A stretch of DNA of 64,000 nucleotides from Favolaschia claudopus (Eukaryota; Basidiomycota; Agaricomycetes; Agaricales; Mycenaceae): the NCBI GenBank assembly GCA_037176885.1, contig JAWWNJ010000034.1, forward strand, positions 1,240,001 through 1,304,000. Direction: 5' to 3'. The notes beneath the pieces were generated by a model, which was not told where the DNA came from, ran no database searches, and was given only the letters and a program-made list of their open reading frames with translations. Within the stretch, counting starts at the first letter, position 1. The number at the start of each line of letters is the position of its first letter. The position numbers and the translations under genes are program-made. Of this stretch, positions 55,910-64,000 are shown one piece after another.

Positions 55910-57603
55910 TCAGTTCGCTCCCCGCTTCTTCCGCTTCTTGGGCTGCTCCGGCGGAGGTGGTTCCTCGTCGACTATGGGCAAGATAGGATCGTCGAAAGTT
56001 TCCTCTTCGAAAGCCAGCGCATGACTTTCAGTGGGAGACGCTAAGAACAGTCAGGTAAGTCGATGACACGAAACGCAGCAGACATACTGACCAGGAAGGC
56101 TTGGCGGCCAACTCACAGCGTCTTCATCCTGATCCATGAGCTCGTCGAGGGCACGGGGAGCAGGGGGTTCAGTTTGCGGGAGCTTGGACTTCAACGTGAA
56201 CGAGCTGAAAGCAGCAGGAGGAGGAACAGCGTTCGAAGGAGAGCCTTCGAGACCAGGGGGGACCAAGATAGATCGCTTTTCGACAGGCAAGTCGGAATGG
56301 CTGAGTATCTTGATGCTGTGCGCGTTGATTTGATAAATCTCAAGAAACAAGCGAGTAAGCGATCCGAGACCGATAAACTGCCAAGCAATCACCTTTCTCT
56401 TCCTTGGGCGAGCGATGCCTTTCGAATCAATGTCGTTCATAACGAATATGTGAAGTGTGGCGTTGACGAGAACCAGAGTTCCGGGGCGAAGTTTACTGTA
56501 AAACTCCCAGGGAGGCACGAGCACATCTTCTTTTTCGCGCGGCTTCCTCTTGACAGTAGCATCTCGGACGTCGAGTTGGAGCAGCCTCGCTTTGACGTGA
56601 CGGAAATAGTCGCCCCCGTAATCTTCAAGTAAGCGAGGATCATAGAACGCCCCCAACTTAATGTCCGACTCTAAGGAACATCACCTTAGAGGTATTCATC
56701 AATCCCAATTCACCGACTCACCGCGAGGCAACGAGAGCACGCTGCTTGGAGTTGATCGCGCCGGTACAGCGTCCACGACGGGGCCAGTCACGTCATCCAA
56801 CTTGCGCTTGGCTCGTCGTGCAACGGGTGCAACTGTGCCGGTGGCCGCTGGTATCTGTGTCGTTTTGTGTTACCGTCTGCGGACAAACACGAAATGATTA
56901 TATAGGCACGCACCCCGTATTTCGGCATCATATGAACGACTATGATATCGTCCTGGGTGTTGTCTTGGCTCACAGACCGCATCCACGGTCGGCTTAGATA
57001 CTCCTGTTCCTGGGCGTAAGTCGAGCCACGAGGGTAGAACAGTGCCTACCTGATAAGGAACCGCGCGCTCATCCATTTCCTCTTCATGATCGATCGCGTC
57101 TCTCAGCGGGACAGTTTGGTTGGTGAAAAAATTGGCGAGGCGAACTGAAGAAGCGGTGGGCATGACGAGCGCCAGAACGTCTTTAACTGTTTTCTTAGTG
57201 TCGTCTATGGGTTGAAACTGCGAGCAGGTGAGCGCCGCAAAACCAGACTGGAGGGCGAAAAACTGACTTTATTTCCGACATAATAATTACCAGTGGCTCG
57301 CATCACAGTACCCTCAGAAGGGGACGCGATTTCCCCCATGATCACGGTGCGAAACTCGAACCCGTCAGGGGTGCGGAACTCGATATTGGAGCCATAAGCA
57401 GGCTGATAACGGGCAAAGTCCTCAGGGCAATCGACGTTGCCTAAAGCTGCTTTGCCCATAGCCTCTAAACTATTGGCCAACTCGTCATACAAGCCACACT
57501 CGTTCCTCTGGTCAAAAACTGAACCCGGTCACCACTGGGCACGGGGAACCAAGGTCCAAGACATACCAGAAAGCGGAGTATCGTCGTCAGAAACCTCGGC
57601 CAT
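55910..57603 (-). CDS. Hypothetical protein, ~470 aa, seven or more exons
   Basis: The frame-consistent chain starts MAEVSDDDTPLSGMSWTL (57603), then RNECGLYDELANSL, FRTPDGFEFRTVIMGEIASP, FQPIDDTKKTVKDVLALVMP, EYLSRPWMRSVSQDNTQDD and VARRAKRKLDDVTGPVVDA. It continues with ESDIKLGAFYDPRLLEDYGG, DYFRHVKARLLQLDVRD, PPWEFYSKLRPGTLVLVNAT, YQINAHSIKILSHSDLPVEK and a Pro/Lys-rich end (PPPPEQPKKRKKRGAN) at TGA 55910-55912. FRTPDGFEFR and RPGTLVLV look like beta-barrel segments, but no named domain is evident. TATAAATA (57649-57656) is 46 nt before the ATG. Confidence 0.65.
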
Positions 57604-57648
57604 TAGCACTCAGGTAGTTCGCTTGTTCAACATAACATATTTGACCCG

Positions 57649-57656
57649 TATTTATA
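57649..57656 (-). promoter_or_regulatory. TATA box of the 55910-57603 gene
   Basis: GCTATAAATACGGG on the minus strand, 46 nt before the start codon. Confidence 0.55.
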
Positions 57657-57814
57657 GCATGGAGGGTGGAGACAGAAATACATATCTCGATCGACTGAAA
57701 GAACGGAACTGCGTGCTAACGTGATCGCAGGCCAAGGTCTAACGTGAAATGGAACAGCTGCGCGACAATAACGCCTAGCGTGGGAAACACAATGATGAAT
57801 GTAAAGTGAAACAA

Positions 57815-58078
57815 TCAATCGAGATTTTCGAAGAATTGATCAAATCGCAGTTCTAGAGTCAGATTAACAATGACTCTCGATGGCGGTGCTATGGTGAGGC
57901 AGTGGATGTCGGAGTGGTATCCTGAGACAAAAGAAGTAAGTTCGAATACTCTGCATGCACGACAAGAGACTGACACCGCAGCACACACCGGACCCGTGGA
58001 ATAGGTCTCTTGACTGTGGTTCATCGCGTGATAAAGCGACTTCAAACGGCCTGTGATACACGTGGCTACAGACAACAT
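57815..58078 (-). CDS. Possible small protein, ~70-87 aa
   Basis: The open frame MLSVATCITGRLKSLYHAMN ends RFDQFFENLD. A GTCCGG...CTCAG intron near 57995-57930 would shorten it without losing frame. It lies between the previous gene and the Rep/helicase stop, on the same strand. No homolog is known to me. Confidence 0.35.
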   Translation of the reverse strand: MLSVATCITGRLKSLYHAMNHSQETYSTGPVCAAVSVSCRACRVFELTSFVSGYHSDIHCLTIAPPSRVIVNLTLELRFDQFFENLD

Positions 58079-58189
58079 TTTTCAGCAAGCGAGAAGCAAG
58101 AAAAGGAAGGAAGGTACCTAGCACCCCCGTCCTCGTCATACTGCAGCGAGCGTCACGTCATCTGACTCGTCTCCACCTGCGTGATAGCA

Positions 58190-61100
58190 TTAATTCCACG
58201 AATGCCGGTACAAATCGGCTGCCGCAGTACTCACCGCTTCATCAAGATTCTTTCTGCGCCGTTTACGCGCAGGGGCGCTTCCAGGCAATGACCCGCTGTC
58301 CTCGAGAGAGGCTGGGACATGCCCCGACGCCGAGGTCGGGCCCATGGGCAGTCCCAGGGTATAAGCAAACGCAGGGCGAACTCGGGTCAAAGAACGACTG
58401 AGATCTCGCCTGTTCACATCGCGCCTAGCGGGGACGGCAATAAATCTAGTGAGCTTGACATTCGCCGTTTGTTTGCTTTTCAACCGATTCCAGGGGTGCT
58501 CGGGGACGACATTCTCGTCTTCAGACTCTGAGTCGCTGTCACCCATCGCATCAGCCGGAAATCGAGCTTTGATCTCTGCCTTCGCCGTCAAGCCTTCAAC
58601 TTCCGTCCCATACTTCATTTTAGTGCGGAGCGATAAGAACTCCAGTCTCTTAGTCTCTCGCCTCAGGTCCTCAGACGTACGACAGGTTATTCTGGCCTGA
58701 GAAAAAGGACTTACTATGAGCAGACCTTCAAGGGATGTCACTCTCGATATCATGACATAAGGCGACTCTGTTCCTTTGGAGTCACTGATGTTAACGGCGC
58801 TGGTAGCAAGAGTCTTGCCTTGGGACTTGTATGCGGTCATAACAAACCCCGGTTGCACTGGGAGTTGAGTTCGACGGATCGAGCATTTTTTATGCGTATA
58901 CGGATGCTCGATTTTAAAATAGGTCGTGTCACGAAGGGCCACTACGTGATGGTTGGGAAGACCAGGCACGATGTGATCGCTGGTGTCCTTGCATTCGATG
59001 ACACAAGATATGGCGTGCCTATTTCCGTCATCGTCCAACGTATACCGCACACTCTGTAGAGTCCCGAATGACCCGTTCACAACGCCGCCTGGAACGTCAA
59101 AATTCTGGGTTATCGTTACGGGCATGCCAATGACAAGCGGAATCTTGCCCATCCTCTGGTTCGTCTTGCCTGTATCTAAATGGGCCAAACGCTCGGCAAG
59201 GTCGCCAGGTGGTACTGCTTGCTTCTCGATCACATCGTCAGTGTAATACCAACGAAGAGGACGCTTCGATCTGTTAGCGAACTCGACCGTTGCCTTGTAG
59301 TTCAAGCGATCCTTCATTTCATTCTCATTCACAATCAACGGAGTATTGCACCACGGTTCTGCCGTCCAATCGATATCAACGTTGTCCAGTAAACGGGTGT
59401 TCAGAAGCTCGAAATCGTCGACAGTACACCTGCCGTATCTGAGTCGATCCAGCAGCTGCTGAAAGCGCGCGTTCTCCGCCCCTGACTGTCTCTTGTTCTC
59501 CGTCAACAGGACCACTGTCTTGACACTCAACCAGAGAAGTTTGCCGCATATATTTTTCTGACCCATCTCCGTAGAAGCAGTAGAAGTTTTTATTCCCGAA
59601 GATTTTCGCTTTTTGTGAGCAGATTCGAGCTCTAGGTGGGCATATAGCCTCTGTTGCCTGACAGGAGGCAGCTGATAGAAGTCCCCAGCAAAAATCATAT
59701 TTACGCCGCCAAACGCCAAGGACGGGTCACCCTTCGCCGCACATAAAGCCTCGCTAATGTCATACAGAAGGGCACACCCCACCATCGAGATCTCGTCGAT
59801 GAACAGGTAATCAACGCCATCCCACATTGACATAAGATCTCTCAAGCCTTTTCCAGACCTTGACGCGCGAGCCGACCCTTGACCCATACCCAGCGCTGCG
59901 TGAAGCGTCATGCCAGAGATGTTGCGAGCGGCCACTCCAGTGTAGGACGACAACCTGAAACGCCTTGACTCTGTGCGAGCGTCAAAAAACGCCTTCAAAG
60001 CGTCAATCACGCGTGATTTCCCGGTTCCGCCAGGCCCACCAAGATACATCCTCAACGGGTCTGCGGAGCGATCAAGGCTGTGACGTGCGACGATCTCAAA
60101 AGCTCGCGTCTGTTCTGTGTTCAAAGTAAAGTCAGCGGCTATCTCGGCGATCAGTGCTTCAGCGTCGCTAGGTGTAGAAGGTTCCTGTTCGTCCGGGACG
60201 GGGCCACGCTGAACTCCGACTCCCTCAAACTCCCCGGCGAGAACACGCCCTCCTTTGCGGAATACAGAACCGTCTTGCACTGAAGCTCCTAACGCGTGCG
60301 AATCCTGAGGCACGGGCACGTCTGTTGCTACAGGAGCAGCCGCCACCTTCTTCCAAGCATCCTTGCGATCTTCGTAATTTTTCTCCCATCGCTGCTCTAA
60401 CGCGGGCTGTCGCTCACGGACGAGATCGTGTCCAGACGACTCTTCTGCGCCATGGTGCCCAGAGGTATCACCTGTATCGTCGGAGAACATGCCACTACGA
60501 GTCAGCGTTCGGATCGCCTCCTTAATTCGCTGGTCGCATTGTTCTCTTCTATTCGAATAGCAGGCATCCACTGCATCCATGTGGGCCATAACATCAGACT
60601 CGTCGTAATCCCCCAGGTTTCCGTCGGCATTCATCACTCTTGTAGGAACTCCGTCCCCGACTTTTCGGGCAGCACGGCTAGCAAAATGATCGTCCCGACT
60701 ATCCTTACACTCGTGTATAAGTTGCATGTTGTCCATTACGTCCAAAGTCCGCGAAGAGCAAGTATCCGCAAACTCTTTGAAAGCATCCAGCCACGATTGA
60801 CCATCCTTGATGAGGTCCGTGTAATGCCGCCAAGGTTTGAACAAGATAAGCATTAATCGAGCATACTTCGGACCAGACTCTTCTCGATCTCTACGAGGCA
60901 AAGACGGGCCTATGGGAACCGGAACTTTGCGACCTTGCGGCGACAAAACGCGGAGGAAATGAGTCTTATCTTCCAAGTGCTCTTCTAACAAGTGTATTCT
61001 AGGCCGCCGCTTTCCGGTCCACCGCAAAATAGGCCCATCGCGGTCCACATCCCAGTGCTGATCGGCCGCATACTCGTCTATATCGACGCGATCTGGAATT

Positions 61101-64000
61101 TTGCATGCGTCCGTCCCTGCTTTGCCGTTATGATCACGTCGCGATTTGACTATGCGAGTTTTATCTACCTGCGCCACAAAATCCCACACGCTGATGTCCT
61201 CGAGAGCCGCTCCTCTACACTGATAGTCTCTAGCCTGGTTAGCGGTGGGCGTAAATTTACCGTCCTTCCCAATCTGCAACGTGATCTCATCGTCCATGAG
61301 AACCGGCTCACCATCAGCAGATTCGTCTTCGTTAAGAGCAAAGGGAGGCTGTCGAGACGCGTCGTCGGGAACGTGAACGTCGATGGAGTCCTCGTGAACT
61401 GGGTCTGTAGGAGGATCGAGATCCCATTCGTCGGCGACTCGGGGTTTAGCTGTGTAGCACTCAGGACTCGGGCGCTCGGATTCGATAAACTGTTCTAACG
61501 AAGGCCAGTATAAATTGACGTATTCGTGGCTCGTAAAATGATCTTCGAATCCCATAAGATAGGACACCACCTGCTGAGCGCTGAGCTCTTGCTGTGCTAT
61601 CATCGAGTGAGCACACTTCTGCAAAAGTTTCTTCGCACGCAACGTGAACTCATCTATTTCAGGATCAAATTCACCCAGACGACTAGCCGCCAACTCTAGC
61701 GCTGCGTAAGCTACATGCGCTTTCAGCTGCGTTTTAGTAATATAATCCGTGATATAATGCATAACCGCCTTGGCAGCTTTCCCAGAGGAAATAAATTTGA
61801 TGTCCATATTGCATCGCAAACTCTCTAGCATTGTAGCATTGAACTGATTAACCATGCCATCGAGGCAACGGAGCTCCAGGGACCCTGTCTCAGGGTCAAA
61901 AACGCTGATGGGTCGAACATTGGACTCGTCAAGGTCGAACCGACACTCCTTCTCATAACCAGGTCCTTTCCAATATTTATAGCAGGTGCGTTGATGTTTG
62001 TGATACTGGCAAACTCGCGCTAATTCGCGAAAATCGCTGTCGCGAGCAACATTCAACTCTTCTGGAGACAAGGAAGCCTTGGAGGGTCCCCGAGTGGCAC
62101 TGGGATGATACTGAGAAAGCGGGTGCGAAACCGGTTGAGCGGCGTCGGAAGGAATGGAAGTCGAAATGGTATCCTCCAAAAAGGCAATCAACCTCTCCTG
62201 AAACTCTACATTACCTCCATTCTCGAGCGCTTTCCGTTTGATTTCGTTGGGATTCAGGCCTCCCTCGACCCAGACGAGCATATGACAATGCAACGTTCCT
62301 CTTCCCTGAGCCTCGACGCAGCCATAGTATGCACTGACGACTCCCAGTATACCGCCCTCCACGTCTTTGTGAGAAGGATCATATTCGAGCGCTGCAATGA
62401 ACGCTTTAATGTAAAGATTGAAAAATTCCGCGGCGACAGACGGATTTTTCGCAATTAATATGCCTTGATCGGGGCGATTTTTCATATCTCCTGGAGTGAG
62501 TCTGTCAATGTCTATCTCCTCGCCGGCAAGAAACCTAACCAATGGGTTGTGCACATCTGCCGGATTTATCGTGATGTAGAAGCTGGGTAAACCTTTCTCG
62601 AGCATCAGGCCACGTATCTCGTTCCTCATAACTAACTTCGATTGAGGGGAACCGTATACGCTCGCGTTGATCAGATTCACCTCTTTCATCAATGCAAGCA
62701 CCTGACGCTCGTCATCGCTGTTGACTGTGCTCAAATCGCCTTTACTTACTCTCTCAGACACCGTGTGTATGGCAAGGGGGGATACCGCGGCAAATCGAGC
62801 GGCCACTGTATCAAAATTCTTGCGCTTCACTTTAAAGCTCGTGCGCTGCAGAAGACGTCGTCGCTGCAGCATGTTGAACACTGTAAATAAGAAAGAGTAA
62901 TGCTCCTGAAACCGTCTGTCAGCCAAATTAAAGAAATGTCGAATATGCGCCTCAAACCCAAAAGAGGTGCGCCTCGTCGGGTCCTCTGGCCCGCCAATGC
63001 CATACGGAAACAACGTAGGGTATATCAGAGGCAACAAATCCGGATTGTTAAATTCGTTTACAGGACTCGGGTCATGAGGAATACCAAGATAGTTGGCTCC
63101 CTGTTTCTGAAGATGGTTCGACGCCGCTTTGCGCAAAACGTTTGACGGTTCGTGGCCCGTGACATCGGTTACTACTACACTTTCGAAGGCCACAGGGTCT
63201 GGTTCAGCCGGCAAAACCATGTCTTGCAATCTGTCAAACGCGACACTGGGATTCGCTACAGGCTCTGCGAAGTCTGATGCATCCGGAATACTAGCATCAG
63301 AACTAGGGAAAGGTCCGGAAGCGGGGGCGTAAGAAGAAGTAGTGGCATCAGTGCCGTCCGATGGAATAACATGCTCAACGTGAAAAGGAATATCGACAAC
63401 ATCTCCGTGCCCGCGAAAAACCTCGCGATTAATGGTAACATTTTTATACAACGGATTGTGGGCCACCAGCCATTCAAGAGCCCTCATAACCCTTTCCTTG
63501 CGTACAATCAACGGCTTGGCGTTATTCCGAAGCCACTCGACCGACGGAGGCTTTGCGCCGATAAACAATACACATATGGGGGTGGTAATATCCTCTATGG
63601 AAGGAGGCAAGCTAGAAACAATGACCGAAGGTCTCTGCGGATAGACTATGATGTGGCCTTTGAACCCGCGTTGCACGTTAGGGAAGCCTCTGTCCTCCTG
63701 CTCCTGCATTTGGATAATCCAGCATTTGGCACGGCAGCGAGCGATCATGGCTTCCTCTACAACGCTAAGATCCTTCAGCTCCTTCGGAACACTCCCCAAG
63801 AAGTTTTTGTTCGCCATTGAACGACGTGGCACCACTCCCCTCACGAGCTCTGAACGACATTCACGACAAACCGTCAGCTGTGCAGCGCCCGACTCCTCGC
63901 CGAACCCAATGCAATCCGGATCCACGAGCAATGACGAGTATACACCAGAAGACACGGGCATCTCTGGAGGAATCACGTCCGGATCCAACCAAGTTGTACT
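58190..64000 (-). CDS. Helitron-type Rep/helicase (RepHel), 1,936 aa visible, 5' end outside window
   Basis: Uninterrupted for 5.8 kb from the window edge to a TAA at 58190-58192. N-terminal region: CRECRSELVRGVVPRRSMAN. The Rep nuclease part has the HUH-type motif RGTLHCHMLVW (H571, H573 counted from the edge) and a two-tyrosine motif HYITDYITKTQ (Y749, Y753) that would nick and bind DNA. The C-terminal SF1/Pif1-type helicase carries Walker A GGPGGTGKS (1321-1329), Walker B YLFIDEISMV, AGDFYQLPPVRQ and a late YKSQGKTL motif. These together define rolling-circle Helitron transposases. No frameshift or stop is seen, so the copy may be recent. No CTRR-type 3' end with hairpin was found just past the stop. 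Confidence 0.92.
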   Translation of the reverse strand, partial: STTWLDPDVIPPEMPVSSGVYSSLLVDPDCIGFGEESGAAQLTVCRECRSELVRGVVPRRSMANKNFLGSVPKELKDLSVVEEAMIARCRAKCWIIQMQEQEDRGFPNVQRGFKGHIIVYPQRPSVIVSSLPPSIEDITTPICVLFIGAKPPSVEWLRNNAKPLIVRKERVMRALEWLVAHNPLYKNVTINREVFRGHGDVVDIPFHVEHVIPSDGTDATTSSYAPASGPFPSSDASIPDASDFAEPVANPSVAFDRLQDMVLPAEPDPVAFESVVVTDVTGHEPSNVLRKAASNHLQKQGANYLGIPHDPSPVNEFNNPDLLPLIYPTLFPYGIGGPEDPTRRTSFGFEAHIRHFFNLADRRFQEHYSFLFTVFNMLQRRRLLQRTSFKVKRKNFDTVAARFAAVSPLAIHTVSERVSKGDLSTVNSDDERQVLALMKEVNLINASVYGSPQSKLVMRNEIRGLMLEKGLPSFYITINPADVHNPLVRFLAGEEIDIDRLTPGDMKNRPDQGILIAKNPSVAAEFFNLYIKAFIAALEYDPSHKDVEGGILGVVSAYYGCVEAQGRGTLHCHMLVWVEGGLNPNEIKRKALENGGNVEFQERLIAFLEDTISTSIPSDAAQPVSHPLSQYHPSATRGPSKASLSPEELNVARDSDFRELARVCQYHKHQRTCYKYWKGPGYEKECRFDLDESNVRPISVFDPETGSLELRCLDGMVNQFNATMLESLRCNMDIKFISSGKAAKAVMHYITDYITKTQLKAHVAYAALELAASRLGEFDPEIDEFTLRAKKLLQKCAHSMIAQQELSAQQVVSYLMGFEDHFTSHEYVNLYWPSLEQFIESERPSPECYTAKPRVADEWDLDPPTDPVHEDSIDVHVPDDASRQPPFALNEDESADGEPVLMDDEITLQIGKDGKFTPTANQARDYQCRGAALEDISVWDFVAQVDKTRIVKSRRDHNGKAGTDACKIPDRVDIDEYAADQHWDVDRDGPILRWTGKRRPRIHLLEEHLEDKTHFLRVLSPQGRKVPVPIGPSLPRRDREESGPKYARLMLILFKPWRHYTDLIKDGQSWLDAFKEFADTCSSRTLDVMDNMQLIHECKDSRDDHFASRAARKVGDGVPTRVMNADGNLGDYDESDVMAHMDAVDACYSNRREQCDQRIKEAIRTLTRSGMFSDDTGDTSGHHGAEESSGHDLVRERQPALEQRWEKNYEDRKDAWKKVAAAPVATDVPVPQDSHALGASVQDGSVFRKGGRVLAGEFEGVGVQRGPVPDEQEPSTPSDAEALIAEIAADFTLNTEQTRAFEIVARHSLDRSADPLRMYLGGPGGTGKSRVIDALKAFFDARTESRRFRLSSYTGVAARNISGMTLHAALGMGQGSARASRSGKGLRDLMSMWDGVDYLFIDEISMVGCALLYDISEALCAAKGDPSLAFGGVNMIFAGDFYQLPPVRQQRLYAHLELESAHKKRKSSGIKTSTASTEMGQKNICGKLLWLSVKTVVLLTENKRQSGAENARFQQLLDRLRYGRCTVDDFELLNTRLLDNVDIDWTAEPWCNTPLIVNENEMKDRLNYKATVEFANRSKRPLRWYYTDDVIEKQAVPPGDLAERLAHLDTGKTNQRMGKIPLVIGMPVTITQNFDVPGGVVNGSFGTLQSVRYTLDDDGNRHAISCVIECKDTSDHIVPGLPNHHVVALRDTTYFKIEHPYTHKKCSIRRTQLPVQPGFVMTAYKSQGKTLATSAVNISDSKGTESPYVMISRVTSLEGLLIVSPFSQARITCRTSEDLRRETKRLEFLSLRTKMKYGTEVEGLTAKAEIKARFPADAMGDSDSESEDENVVPEHPWNRLKSKQTANVKLTRFIAVPARRDVNRRDLSRSLTRVRPAFAYTLGLPMGPTSASGHVPASLEDSGSLPGSAPARKRRRKNLDEAVSTAAADLYRHSWN

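Noticed and set aside
1..64000. CRISPR arrays, bacterial operons or ribosome-binding sites
   Set aside because: The window is eukaryotic: spliceosomal introns throughout and no regularly spaced short repeats.

Overview
The window is nuclear DNA of a mushroom-forming basidiomycete (Agaricomycetes). Genes carry many short introns, mostly about 45-60 nt, with GT-AG or GC-AG ends and a CTNAC-like branch site. Ribosomal protein eS4 is recognisable. F-box/LRR genes, BTB genes with a Cys-rich tail, an SPT5-like gene and a JmjC-like gene belong to families expanded in this class. All gene models below were spliced by hand. Those marked reliable keep frame across every junction and end at a stop.

Layout. 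(1) 1-4 kb: tail of a BTB gene, then a glutathione S-transferase and ribosomal protein eS4 (both minus strand). (2) 4.7-16.7 kb: a tandem BTB cluster with a 5'-truncated gene at the window edge, one decayed fragment, one C-terminally truncated gene, four full plus-strand copies and one inverted full copy. Two copies of a ~440 bp repeat flank it, and a repeat-rich 3.8 kb desert lies before the inverted copy. (3) 16.7-25.2 kb: a small GIY-YIG-like gene, a zinc-knuckle gene, two F-box genes and several small repeats. (4) 25.7-58.1 kb: an unbroken run of minus-strand, multi-exon genes. It holds four tandem copies of an unrecognised five-exon family, three nucleotidyltransferase-fold-like genes, a compact ribonucleotide reductase small subunit, two RING-type proteins, an SPT5-like elongation factor, an F-box gene, a 1,128-residue JmjC-like protein, a SET-domain protein and several conserved-looking hypotheticals. 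(5) 58.2-64.0 kb: an uninterrupted Helitron-type Rep/helicase ORF on the same strand, open at the window edge.

The 25.7-58 kb block is the part I would look at first. All genes point the same way, and many have a clear TATA box only 29-57 nt before the ATG. Introns are tiny, intergenic gaps are short, and the content (dNTP synthesis, transcription elongation, histone-modification folds, RING/F-box) beside a Helitron-type Rep/helicase looks like a large mobile element or an endogenised virus-like island rather than an ordinary fungal chromosome segment. This is inference: I see no terminal repeats, capsid gene or second copy inside the window.
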